Origin: Deltaproteobacteria bacterium GWA2_38_16
GTDB taxonomy: Bacteria; Bdellovibrionota; JACOXK01; 2-02-FULL-40-11
DNA length: 64,000 nt
Direction: 5' to 3'
Assembly: GCA_001797335.1 (NCBI GenBank)
Contig: MGPE01000001.1
Span: 101,775-165,774 of the forward strand
Positions 7,189 through 16,668 of the stretch are shown here, piece by piece. Each line of letters begins with the position of its first letter. The stretch's first letter is position 1. A program made the position numbers and the translations under genes. The notes below the pieces were generated by a model. The model searched no databases and had not been told where the DNA came from. It worked only from the letters and a program-made list of their open reading frames with translations.

Positions 7189-9473
7189 TATTTTTTTTTC
7201 TTCTTCTTTTTTGGATTGTGCAGTTCACACACCCTCTTTGGCTCTGTCCCCTTCATAAAGGCTTCTTTAAAAGAGCCGGGGCATTTTTTTGAAGCTAACT
7301 CTCCACTTTCTGGATCTATGGTGGCAAATACAATATCTTCGGGCACTAAAAAATCATGCTCTGGTTTATATTCCGTAGCTTTAAGCATAAAGCGAGTCCA
7401 AATGGGAAGTGCCGCCTGAGCCCCGGTTAACCCCACTTTTTTCTCTTTGTCATACCCTACCCACGCCACCCCCACCAAATCTGGCGTGTATCCACTAAAC
7501 CAGGCATCCATATATTCATTGGTGGTTCCTGTTTTTCCAGCCGCTGGCTTTGTAAAACCAAAGAGCTTGACTCCTCGCCCTGTTCCAGAATTTAAAACCC
7601 CTTCCAAAGCATAGGTGATAAGATAAGTAGCTTCTTCGGAAGCTACTTTTTCAACTTCAATCGAGCGCCTTTCTAAGACATTTCCTTCGGGGTCTACCAC
7701 TTGTTTAATAGAAATAGGAGTGGCCCTAATCCCTCCGTTGGCAAGCACAGAATAAGCGGTGGCTATTTCAAGGGGAGTAACTTCTTTAGAACCCAACGCT
7801 AATGAAGGAATAGCGGGCATAGGGCTTTGAATTCCTAATTTTTTAATCATCTGGGCTACTTTTTTAAAACCAATTTCTGAAGCAAGTCTCGCCGTTGGAA
7901 TATTTATTGATTGTTCCAGCGTTTCCCTTAAAGTTACGGTTTCTTTTTCTTCTTCTTTTTCATCTGGATGAAGTGGAACATAGTTTGTAGGTTCCCAAAC
8001 TTGTTTATCATACGTTAAAGTAAAAGGTTCGTTGCTCAAAATATCGGTCAATTTATATTTTTTCCCATGGTCAATGGAAAAAGCCGTTAAAAAAACAAAG
8101 GGTTTAAAAAGCGAACCGGGTTGTCGATGTGCTTGAGTAATACGATTAAATTGACTTTCTGTGTAATTTCTTCCTCCAATGAGGGCTCTTATAAATCCTG
8201 TTTGAGGTTGGATAGCCATAAAAGCACCTTGAAGGATGTCTTCGGATGAATCTTTTAAATGAGGGAAGTTGGCTTCCAAGTGTTTTAAAGAAACGGCCAT
8301 GGCTTGATTTGCAAATATTTGAAGTAGTGGGTCAAGCGTTGTAAAAATTTTAAGCCCTTGAGTATTTAACACTTTTTCAGAATAACTTTCTAAAAGTTCC
8401 ATTTTAACAAAATCTACAAAATAAGGAGCAATATTAGGGGGGGATAGAAATTTTTTAACTTTTAGAGGGTCTTTTAAGGCTTCTTCATATTCACTTTGTA
8501 TAAGGGTATTAGTTTCAAGCATTTTTCGAAGCACTACATTTCTTCTTTTGGTGGCCAAGGATTTATTTTTAAAGGGGGAAAAAACGCCAGGCCCCCGAAT
8601 AATTCCAGCCAGCAAGGCGCACTCTGAGAGAGAGAGTTTTTCTAAAGATTTAGAAAAATAAAATTTAGAGGCTTCTGCAATCCCATAAATACCAGTAGAG
8701 CCTCGTTGCCCCATATACACTTCATTGACATACGCTTCTAAAATAGCATCTTTGGAATATCGGCTTTCAACAATTAAAGCCATCAAGGCTTCATTTAATT
8801 TTCGGATGTAACTTCTTTTTTGAGTTAGAAAAAAGTTTTTAACCAATTGTTGAGTAATGGTAGATCCTCCTTGGACAATCGATAAATTTTTAAGATTTGT
8901 AAAAAATGCTCTAAAAATCCCCTTAGGATCTACCCCCGAGTGTTCTAAAAACCGCGCATCTTCGACAGAAATAATAGCATTTAAAAGGTTTGGAGGAACT
9001 TCTTCTAGTTTGACAAGTTGCCTGTCTTCCCGAGATGATCCAAAAAATTCTGTAATCAGTTCAGGTTCAAGCTCGGCCAGCGGTATCTCTTCGTCCTTTT
9101 TTTGGTAGAGCTTGGTGATGACGCTATCTTCAATATCTAAAAACAGAGGAAATCCTGTAAATTTTTTTAAAGGGTATGAAAAATCATTTAAATAAATGGC
9201 CCACTGTTCTCCTTCAACATGATATTCACTGGGGCGACTGACGGGATCAGAAACTTCTTGATATCCTAGGCGGTCTAATTTTTCTTTGAGATGAACGGAC
9301 CGAATGTCTAATCCTGGATATAATTGAAGTGCATCCGAATAGACTTTAGAAGGAAGATCCCACTTGGGTCCTGAAAATTTTTCAGTTACAATATGGCTTA
9401 AATATTGGGTATAAAAAAAGAGGATAGTTCCTAAAATAAGTGATAAAACAATAAAAATTTTTAAAAATTTCAC
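7188..9473 (-). CDS. Bifunctional class A penicillin-binding protein (PBP1b-like)
   Basis: Inner-membrane enzyme that polymerises and cross-links peptidoglycan; 761 residues from GTG 9473. That start has AAGGA five bases upstream and opens directly into the transmembrane anchor; a longer frame from ATG 9539 would overlap the divergent DUF507 gene. Order: anchor 3-25, a UB2H-like region about 35-120 (KVYSDALQLYPG...), glycosyltransferase domain with E171 in SVEDARF and GGSTITQQLVKN, then transpeptidase with S454-L-F-K457, an SIN box (QSINIPTA) and KTGTTNEYMDAWFSG. The UB2H-like part suggests PBP1b rather than PBP1a type. The C-terminus is a short lysine run. First gene of an operon with the TPR lipoprotein and ileS. 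Confidence 0.95.
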   Translation of the reverse strand: MKFLKIFIVLSLILGTILFFYTQYLSHIVTEKFSGPKWDLPSKVYSDALQLYPGLDIRSVHLKEKLDRLGYQEVSDPVSRPSEYHVEGEQWAIYLNDFSYPLKKFTGFPLFLDIEDSVITKLYQKKDEEIPLAELEPELITEFFGSSREDRQLVKLEEVPPNLLNAIISVEDARFLEHSGVDPKGIFRAFFTNLKNLSIVQGGSTITQQLVKNFFLTQKRSYIRKLNEALMALIVESRYSKDAILEAYVNEVYMGQRGSTGIYGIAEASKFYFSKSLEKLSLSECALLAGIIRGPGVFSPFKNKSLATKRRNVVLRKMLETNTLIQSEYEEALKDPLKVKKFLSPPNIAPYFVDFVKMELLESYSEKVLNTQGLKIFTTLDPLLQIFANQAMAVSLKHLEANFPHLKDSSEDILQGAFMAIQPQTGFIRALIGGRNYTESQFNRITQAHRQPGSLFKPFVFLTAFSIDHGKKYKLTDILSNEPFTLTYDKQVWEPTNYVPLHPDEKEEEKETVTLRETLEQSINIPTARLASEIGFKKVAQMIKKLGIQSPMPAIPSLALGSKEVTPLEIATAYSVLANGGIRATPISIKQVVDPEGNVLERRSIEVEKVASEEATYLITYALEGVLNSGTGRGVKLFGFTKPAAGKTGTTNEYMDAWFSGYTPDLVGVAWVGYDKEKKVGLTGAQAALPIWTRFMLKATEYKPEHDFLVPEDIVFATIDPESGELASKKCPGSFKEAFMKGTEPKRVCELHNPKKKKKKK

Positions 9474-9481
9474 AGAAGTCC

Positions 9482-9509
9482 TTGACCTCACACTGATTTT
9501 GACTATTGT
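9482..9509 (+). promoter_or_regulatory. Possible promoter of the DUF507 genes
   Basis: TTGACC at 9482-9487, a 16-base spacer, TATTGT at 9504-9509. The predicted start is about 9516, three bases before ATG 9519, so the mRNA would be almost leaderless. The -10 box is weak. Confidence 0.4.
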
Positions 9510-9518
9510 AGAAGAAAT

Positions 9519-9794
9519 ATGAAGATTAAACAAGAACAAGTAGAAAGTGTCTGTCGGCTGATTTTGGGAACTCTAAAAGAGAAAAAAATGATTACCTTTA
9601 AGGTTCCCGAACCTAAAGTATACCAAAAGCTAGTAGAAACTTTTGTTCACAATCTAAAACAAGAAGAGGTTATTGATGAACAAGCCAAAGAAATTTTAGA
9701 GAAAAATCTAGAAGCTCACCCAGACCTAGACCGCCAAAAAATGTTTTTAATGATTAAACGGAAATTGGCTAAAGACAAAGGATTTGTTTTATGA
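9519..9794 (+). CDS. DUF507 family protein, first of a tandem pair
   Basis: Small helical cytoplasmic protein of 91 residues, charged throughout (MKIKQEQVESVCRLILGTLK ... KRKLAKDKGFVL). The family is known as an uncharacterised one, often present as adjacent pairs in deltaproteobacteria and related lineages. The stop overlaps the next DUF507 start (ATGA, 9791-9794), so the two are translationally coupled and probably form a hetero-oligomer (inference). It is divergent from the penicillin-binding protein with only 45 bases between starts. Function unknown. Confidence 0.85.
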   Translation: MKIKQEQVESVCRLILGTLKEKKMITFKVPEPKVYQKLVETFVHNLKQEEVIDEQAKEILEKNLEAHPDLDRQKMFLMIKRKLAKDKGFVL

Positions 9795-10063
9795 TTTTAA
9801 GTGAAGATCGTATTTCTCATCTCTCTCACCTTCTTCAAGATAGTATTTGGAAAGATGATATGGTTGATTTTAGAGAGGATGAAGCGGCCCTTCGTGAGAT
9901 TAAGCGAGCGCTGCATAAATATTTTTCTACTACAGAAGAAATTGATGCTTTGGTACGTCAAAAACTCTATAGTCAAAGCAAAAAAATTGTAGAAGGTTCC
10001 CAGGAATGGGATGTGCTTTATAAAAAATATTTTGAAGAAGAGCTTTCTAAAAAGCGTTTTTAA
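9791..10063 (+). CDS. DUF507 family protein, second of a tandem pair
   Basis: Ninety-residue partner of the preceding gene, also helical and charged, with the same layout: a leading MILSEDRISHLSHLLQDSIW helix, then REDEAALREIKRALHKYF and a C-terminal WDVLYKKYFEEELSKKRF. The four-base overlap with its neighbour implies one transcript and equal expression. The groES promoter begins 6 bases after its stop, so this short operon ends without an obvious terminator and may read into groES-groEL. Function unknown. Confidence 0.85.
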   Translation: MILSEDRISHLSHLLQDSIWKDDMVDFREDEAALREIKRALHKYFSTTEEIDALVRQKLYSQSKKIVEGSQEWDVLYKKYFEEELSKKRF

Positions 10064-10069
10064 CCCCTC

Positions 10070-10107
10070 TTGACTTCTTGTTTTTTATCCTTATATTAGC
10101 AGCTGCT
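10070..10107 (+). promoter_or_regulatory. Promoter of groES-groEL with an adjacent 10-base palindrome
   Basis: TTGACT at 10070-10075, a 16-base spacer, TATATT at 10092-10097. The palindrome AGCAGCTGCT (10098-10107) covers the predicted transcription start. No CIRCE element (TTAGCACTC-N9-GAGTGCTAA) and no CCCCAT-type sigma-32 -10 box is visible, so heat control, if any, differs from HrcA or classical RpoH control. Confidence 0.55.
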
Positions 10108-10138
10108 TTTTTAAGCATTTTAAAAGGAGGAAATAAAT

Positions 10139-10429
10139 ATGAAAATTCGACCATTGTATGATCGTGTCTTAATTAAAAGAGTAGAAGAAGAAACAAAAAC
10201 CAAGGGAGGCATTATTATCCCTGATACAGCCAAGGAAAAGCCCCAAGAGGGAGAAGTCGTGGCTGTAGGAGAAGGAAGAATATTAGAAAATGGTAAGGTT
10301 TCTTCTTTAGATGTTAAAAAAGGAGATAGAATCTTATTTGGGAAATATTCTGGAACAGAAATTAAATTGGATGGCGTAGAACATCTGATTATTAAAGAAG
10401 AAGATATTTTAGGGGTCATTCAAAAATAA
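10139..10429 (+). CDS. groES: Co-chaperonin GroES
   Basis: Ten-kilodalton lid of the GroEL chamber; 96 residues, full length. [20 protein letters not shown], the mobile-loop region [27 protein letters not shown], and [28 protein letters not shown] are all typical. A strong AAAAGGAGG site lies 8 bases before the ATG. Co-transcribed with groEL 28 bases downstream, from the promoter at 10070. Confidence 0.98.
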   Translation: MKIRPLYDRVLIKRVEEETKTKGGIIIPDTAKEKPQEGEVVAVGEGRILENGKVSSLDVKKGDRILFGKYSGTEIKLDGVEHLIIKEEDILGVIQK

Positions 10430-10454
10430 TAGGCAAAAATAATAGGAGGAATAA

Positions 10455-12092
<1,638 letters not shown>

Positions 12093-12130
12093 AAGAGCTA
12101 AGTACGTAGTTTAATTTATTTTTTAATAAA

Positions 12131-12167
12131 AAGAGGTGTTCAAGTTTGTTGACGCCTCTTTTTTTTT
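12131..12167 (+). terminator. Rho-independent terminator of groES-groEL
   Basis: Stem AGAGGTGTT (12132-12140) / GACGCCTCT (12151-12159) with two G-T pairs, a ten-base loop, then nine T (12159-12167). The next gene's first possible ATG follows immediately. Confidence 0.88.
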
Positions 12168-13607
12168 ATGGTACCCCTAACCCTCATGTTTGCTTCAAAA
12201 AAATTTCTAGTAATATCTCTTGTCGTATCTATCTGGGTCTTTTTTATTTATGCTTCTCCCCTTTTGGCAGATTTTTCTCTTTATTGGCAAAATCAAAATT
12301 ATTTTTTGGTAGAAAGTAGATTTTTTAATACGCTGGATTTGGATAAACAAGGAGCTCCTGCCAGTAATAATGCGGGGAACCAACGTCTTTTTTCGACATT
12401 TAAACTACGAATGAAGCCTTCTTTAAGCATTACAGATCGGCTAACTCTTCATGCCATGTTTGATGCATTTATGAGTCCCTATACCACTAAATCTCAGGAA
12501 GAAGGGGCCCTCCTGGGACAACCTGCCACGGATACGAATGGTTATGGACCAAATACTACCAATTTACCCAGACAGCTTTTTGGAGATGGATCAGGTAGTA
12601 GTGGAACTTTTAGCCAAACTTCTTTAACTTCAGGAGATGGTAATTTTTTATTAAGGGCAGCGTATTTTGAATATATTGGAGATTGGGGAATTTTTAAAGT
12701 AGGCCGTCAACCTAGACACTGGGGATTAGGGATTCGATATAATTCTGGGGAAAAACCGTGGGATAAATTTGGGGATAGAACGGATACTCTTTCTTATGAA
12801 TTAGGATTAGGAAATTTTAAAGTATCTGCACTTTATACTAAAATTGCAGAAAATGCGATTGATTCAAAAAAAGACGATGTAACTCTCTACGAAAGTTATC
12901 TCCATTGGAACGATCCTGAAAAAGATTTTGATCTAGGATTTCTATACACATTTTTTAGAGAGAGCCGAGTGTTTATAGCCATGCATTATTTGGATGCTTA
13001 TTTCATGAAAAAAGCAAAACAATGGCAAGCAGGAATAGAAGCTGTTTTGGGTTCGGGATCTCCAGGAACTGTTTCAGGAAATATGGCTGCTCAAGTTGGG
13101 GTAGCTTCTGAATTTGAGTATGACTGGACGGCATCTTTAAGTAATTTTTTAAAATTGGGCTATGCTTCTGGGCCTGATATTGAACGAACAGGAAGATTAA
13201 CCAATTTTGCTTTTGATCGAAATTATGACATTGCTCTTTTAATGTTTAATCAACCGTTAGGGGCTATTTCTGGTAGTACGGGCATTGATGCCAACTCTGA
13301 TCCTGATGTGAATGCTATTTTTTCAGCTTATTATCTAAATATAGGGGGAAAATATCAGTTTAATGATCGCATTGGAACCAGTCTAGGTTGGACAACAGCT
13401 CAATCTCCCATGGCTTTAGCCAGTGGGGGAGATAAAGATTATGGGAATGAAATAGATGGGTCTCTTTGGTATCGATTTTTGGAAAATTTAAAGTTTAAGG
13501 CAGATACAGGTATTTTCTTCCCTGGTAAACTCTATAAAGGTGCAACTCTCAGTCGAGCTACGAATTTTGCCTATGGCGGAGAGCTTTCTGCCACTCTTAT
13601 TTTCTAA
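12168..13607 (+). CDS. Outer-membrane beta-barrel protein, alginate-export-like
   Basis: Exported barrel of about 479 residues. ATG 12168 abuts the groEL terminator. A second in-frame ATG at 12186 begins directly with the signal peptide MFASKKFLVISLVVSIWVFF...LLA and may be the true start; neither has a clear ribosome site. The mature part has alternating amphipathic strands and the segment FKVGRQPRHWGLGIRYNSG followed by DRTDTLSYELGLGNFKVSAL, like the alginate-export/porin superfamily and like the barrel at 1338 (GRQNIWLGKG). It ends in an aromatic beta-strand (GGELSATLIF), the usual outer-membrane insertion signal. Substrate unknown. Its 3' end overlaps the convergent small gene by four bases. 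Confidence 0.8.
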   Translation: MVPLTLMFASKKFLVISLVVSIWVFFIYASPLLADFSLYWQNQNYFLVESRFFNTLDLDKQGAPASNNAGNQRLFSTFKLRMKPSLSITDRLTLHAMFDAFMSPYTTKSQEEGALLGQPATDTNGYGPNTTNLPRQLFGDGSGSSGTFSQTSLTSGDGNFLLRAAYFEYIGDWGIFKVGRQPRHWGLGIRYNSGEKPWDKFGDRTDTLSYELGLGNFKVSALYTKIAENAIDSKKDDVTLYESYLHWNDPEKDFDLGFLYTFFRESRVFIAMHYLDAYFMKKAKQWQAGIEAVLGSGSPGTVSGNMAAQVGVASEFEYDWTASLSNFLKLGYASGPDIERTGRLTNFAFDRNYDIALLMFNQPLGAISGSTGIDANSDPDVNAIFSAYYLNIGGKYQFNDRIGTSLGWTTAQSPMALASGGDKDYGNEIDGSLWYRFLENLKFKADTGIFFPGKLYKGATLSRATNFAYGGELSATLIF

Positions 13608-13903
13608 TTGTGTCTTTCGTAAAGAATAATAAATTTATCGGTAAGCTTTAACCATCCAGGAACTCCGGCTTGAAGTTTAATCCCAAATCCCAGTTGATTA
13701 TCTAAAAGCTGATACAATGCAGTGGCAGCATTAAATTCTTTTAAAAACGTGTGATAACTATTAAACCCACTGGTCCATTGAACAAGATACGGCTGCTCAA
13801 TCATTTCTTGATAGTTAGAAGCCGTTACTAAGGACAATTGAATTTGGTCTGCAAAAACACTGACTGGAAATAAAAAGAAAATTACCAAAATCCATGTTTT
13901 CAT
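13604..13903 (-). CDS. Small exported protein of unknown function
   Basis: Ninety-nine residues with a clear signal peptide MKTWILVIFFLFPVSVFA-DQ and an excellent ribosome site (TAGGAGGTG, six bases upstream). The mature part is about 80 residues, has no cysteine, and is rich in aromatic residues (YLVQWTSGFNSYHTFLKEF). No family recognised. The 3' end overlaps the convergent barrel gene by four bases, and its promoter region is shared with divergent leucine dehydrogenase. Confidence 0.75.
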   Translation of the reverse strand: MKTWILVIFFLFPVSVFADQIQLSLVTASNYQEMIEQPYLVQWTSGFNSYHTFLKEFNAATALYQLLDNQLGFGIKLQAGVPGWLKLTDKFIILYERHN

Positions 13904-13940
13904 TGAACACCTCCTATTTTTTATTCACAACGTTCTTATT

Positions 13941-13969
13941 TTGTAACGTGTTGGATGGGTTAAGGTCAA
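13941..13969 (-). promoter_or_regulatory. Promoter of the small exported protein gene
   Basis: On the minus strand, TTGACC (13969-13964), a 17-base spacer, then TTACAA (13946-13941), giving a leader of about 30 bases that includes the TAGGAGG site. Confidence 0.45.
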
Positions 13970-14008
13970 ATACTTTTTTAATAGCTTTTTATAAAGTGCC
14001 TTGTTAGG

Positions 14009-15094
14009 ATGGCCGCGGCTTTCATGATTACAATCGAAAAGCTAAATAAAGATGACTTTGAACAAGTTGTCTTTTGTAATGATAAAACCGTTGGCTTAAA
14101 AGCCATTATTGCTATTCATGATACAACCCTAGGACCTGGAACGGGTGGGTGTCGTTTTTATCCCTATAAAACAGAAGAAGAAGCCTTAACCGATGTTCTT
14201 CGTTTAGCAAAAGGAATGACCTATAAATCAGCTATTAGTCGAATTCCTTTTGGCGGAGGAAAAGCAGTTATTATTGGGGATCCACATCAATTAAAAAATG
14301 AAAGGCTTTTAGAACGATTTGGTGAATTTGTGAATTATGTAGGGGGACGCTATATCACTGCTAAAGATGTTGGGGTCGATGGACACGATCTTCAAGTTAT
14401 TTCTAGGAAAACAAAGCATATTTTAGGAATTGAAGGAGCTAAAAATTCAAGTGGGGATCCCTCCCCTGCAACAGCCTTTGGAATTTTTCATGGCATTCGA
14501 GCTATTGCCAAAGAAATTTTTAAAAAAGAATCTTTAAAGGGGCTCCATTTTGCAATTCAAGGCGTGGGGTATGTGGGTTACCATTTGGCATTGGATTTAC
14601 ATAAGGAAGGGGCCACGATTACCATCTGTGATGTAGATAAAGAAGCGCTTCATCGCTGTCAGGAGAAATTACCTGTAACCGTGGTGGATCCCTCTAAAAT
14701 TTATGATGTGCCTTGTGATTTTTTTGTACCTTGTGCCATGGGAGCTATTTTAAACAGAGAAACTATTCCTAGACTCAAATGTCGAGTGGTAGCGGGTGCT
14801 GCCAATAATCAATTAGCAACGCTGCAAGATGGGTATGATTTAATTTCAAAAAATATTTTTTATGCGCCTGATTATGCTTTAAATGCAGGGGGCATTATTA
14901 ATATTGCAGAAGAATTGCAGGGATATGATCAAAAAAGAGCCTATGATAGAATTTCTCATATTTATGAAACGATGATTGAAATTATTCGTCGATCTGAAAA
15001 AGAAAAAAAACCAACCTTTCTTATTGCCAATCAAATGGCAGAAGAAATTATTGAAAGCGCTAAGAAGAGATCCCCCGGTCAAGCCGGGGGATGA
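14009..15094 (+). CDS. Leucine dehydrogenase-type amino acid dehydrogenase
   Basis: NAD-dependent oxidative deamination of branched-chain amino acids; Glu/Leu/Phe/Val dehydrogenase superfamily, 361 residues. N-terminal domain with GPGTGGCRFYPY, the substrate-binding lysine K73 (GMTYKSA) and catalytic K85 (PFGGGKAVI). KDVGVDGHDL and a Rossmann domain with QGVGYVGYHLA and ICDVD follow, then AGAANNQL and NAGGIINIAEE. Length and motifs fit leucine or valine dehydrogenase better than GDH. ATG 14009 has only a weak site; ATG 14024 is an alternative. The last eight residues (RSPGQAGG) and the stop codon come from a type B palindromic repeat. Confidence 0.9.
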   Translation: MAAAFMITIEKLNKDDFEQVVFCNDKTVGLKAIIAIHDTTLGPGTGGCRFYPYKTEEEALTDVLRLAKGMTYKSAISRIPFGGGKAVIIGDPHQLKNERLLERFGEFVNYVGGRYITAKDVGVDGHDLQVISRKTKHILGIEGAKNSSGDPSPATAFGIFHGIRAIAKEIFKKESLKGLHFAIQGVGYVGYHLALDLHKEGATITICDVDKEALHRCQEKLPVTVVDPSKIYDVPCDFFVPCAMGAILNRETIPRLKCRVVAGAANNQLATLQDGYDLISKNIFYAPDYALNAGGIINIAEELQGYDQKRAYDRISHIYETMIEIIRRSEKEKKPTFLIANQMAEEIIESAKKRSPGQAGG

Positions 15095-15097
15095 CAG
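15069..15097 (+). repeat. Palindromic repeat type B, copy 2, forming a gene's 3' end
   Basis: GATCCCCCGGTCAAGCCGGG then GGATGACAG. The TGA inside GATGACAG is the stop codon of the leucine dehydrogenase gene (15092-15094). Confidence 0.85.
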
Positions 15098-15100
15098 AAA

Positions 15101-16549
15101 TTATTTTTTTAGTTTTTCTATTGCTTTTTCTACATTCAACCTACCGCCTGCGACTACTTTTTCTGAAAGCGTAGAAATTTTATCTACGGTTTCCATGAGC
15201 ACTGTCTTAATTTCCTGAGGTGTGAGCGTAGGTTTTAAAGATAATAAAAGAGCTGCTGCGCCTGCCACATGGGGGGAAGCCATAGAGGTTCCATCCAAAT
15301 GGTCGTATTTGTTGCCAGGAACAGTACTATAAATTTCTGCTCCGGGTGCAGCCAGATGAACCGTTTTCTTCCCATAATTTGAAAAGAAAGCAAGCTTATC
15401 TGCTTTGGTTGTGGCTGCGACTGAGATCACAGAAGCGCTATTGGCGGGATACATTGCTTTTTTATCATTATTGTTGGTTTCATTGCCCGCAGCGCATACC
15501 ACAGTAACACCTTTTTTAGTGACTGCAGCCAAAATGTCTTCCAGGGCTTGAGAAAATTCAGAATCTCCCCAGCTATTATTAATAACTTTAGCTCCCTGGG
15601 CGGTGACGTATTCAATGGCTTTAATGGCCGTTTCTACTGCACCAGAACCTGAAGCATCAAACGCTTTGGCAGAAAGAAGAGTAACCACTTGATTGATACC
15701 AGAGACACCAATACCATTATTTCCGGTGGCTCCAATCGTTCCTGCGACATGGGTGCCATGCATATGATCATCATAGGGAAGATGATCATTATGAACAAAA
15801 TCCCATCCAATAACATCATCAATAAACCCATTGTTATCATCATCAATAGCGTTATCAGGAATTTCTTTAGGATTTCGGTAGACATTGGTAATTAAGTCTT
15901 CATGGTTATAATCAATCCCCGTGTCTACAATGCCCACAATGATGTCTTTAGATCCAACGGTGGTAGTCCAGGCGTTAACGGCGCCTGTTTTTCCAATGCC
16001 CCAGCTTGTATTTAAATCAGGATCTTCGCTGGGAGTCACTGGGTCAGGGGGCAATTGAGGAGCAGGATCATCTTTAGGAGTATCACCGCCACCATCTCCT
16101 GGAGGCCATGGCCAAGGAAATTCACCATCTCCTGGGGGCCAGGGAAAAGGAAACTCACCATCTCCTGGAGGGGGAAAAGGGAATGGCCAGGGAAAAGGAA
16201 ATTTTCCATTGTCATCATCGTCGTCGTCATCATCATCTCCATCGTCTTTTAAATAAAGAATAAAATTAGGTTCAGCGTATTCTACAGCTGGGTGTGATTG
16301 AAGAGTGGTTAAGACGGCATCGATAGATTTATTTTTAAAGGTGATCACCTTTAATTCTGGGAGAAGTTCGGAAGTATAAATTTCTGAAGCTCCCATCTGA
16401 GTTAATAAAAGATTAAAGGACTGAAGAGAAAGTGTACTAGGCCTAAATTTTACAATGACTTGGTTAGGTGCGTAGAGAGGTTTTGCCTCTGATGAATATC
16501 CTATAAACAAAAAGCACATCAAAAACCAGAACAGGAAACATCTTTTCAT
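15101..16549 (-). CDS. Secreted subtilisin-like serine protease with a repetitive linker
   Basis: S8 peptidase of 482 residues. Signal peptide 1-22; inhibitor I9-type propeptide about 25-100 (APNQVIVKFRP...VEYAEPNFIL). A linker 101-180 starts with a run of aspartates, then has three PGDG-type Pro/Trp/Phe units. The catalytic domain 180-480 carries D209 (VDTGID), H264 (HGTHVAG), the AAGN oxyanion region and S422 (GTSMASPH); DDDNNGFIDDVIGWDF is a typical calcium-site region. All catalytic residues are present, so it should be active after autoprocessing outside the inner membrane. An AAGGAGA site precedes the ATG. It converges on leucine dehydrogenase with a 6-base gap. Confidence 0.95.
   Translation of the reverse strand: MKRCFLFWFLMCFLFIGYSSEAKPLYAPNQVIVKFRPSTLSLQSFNLLLTQMGASEIYTSELLPELKVITFKNKSIDAVLTTLQSHPAVEYAEPNFILYLKDDGDDDDDDDDDNGKFPFPWPFPFPPPGDGEFPFPWPPGDGEFPWPWPPGDGGGDTPKDDPAPQLPPDPVTPSEDPDLNTSWGIGKTGAVNAWTTTVGSKDIIVGIVDTGIDYNHEDLITNVYRNPKEIPDNAIDDDNNGFIDDVIGWDFVHNDHLPYDDHMHGTHVAGTIGATGNNGIGVSGINQVVTLLSAKAFDASGSGAVETAIKAIEYVTAQGAKVINNSWGDSEFSQALEDILAAVTKKGVTVVCAAGNETNNNDKKAMYPANSASVISVAATTKADKLAFFSNYGKKTVHLAAPGAEIYSTVPGNKYDHLDGTSMASPHVAGAAALLLSLKPTLTPQEIKTVLMETVDKISTLSEKVVAGGRLNVEKAIEKLKK
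16090..16188. repeat. Tandem 33-base repeat in the subtilase linker
   Basis: CACCATCTCCTGG begins at 16090, 16123 and 16156 with exact 33-base spacing, encoding repeated PPGDGEFP[FW]PW units. A run of GAC/GAT codons encoding aspartates lies next to it (about 16210-16250). Confidence 0.85.
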
Positions 16550-16668
16550 AAAGTCTCCTTCTTGTTTGAACTACTGGTTTAACTGCTTTTGTATGTAAGT
16601 CTGGGGTAAGACAAATGTAAAAACACTAAAAGTATACCAATTCTATTTAGTGCCTGTAAACAGTTTAT

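Noticed and set aside
10098-10130. CIRCE element before groES
   Set aside because: The TTAGCAGCT start resembles it, but the second arm GAGTGCTAA is missing.
16090-16188. CRISPR-like array
   Set aside because: The 33-base units have no separate spacers and are in-frame coding repeats of the subtilase linker.
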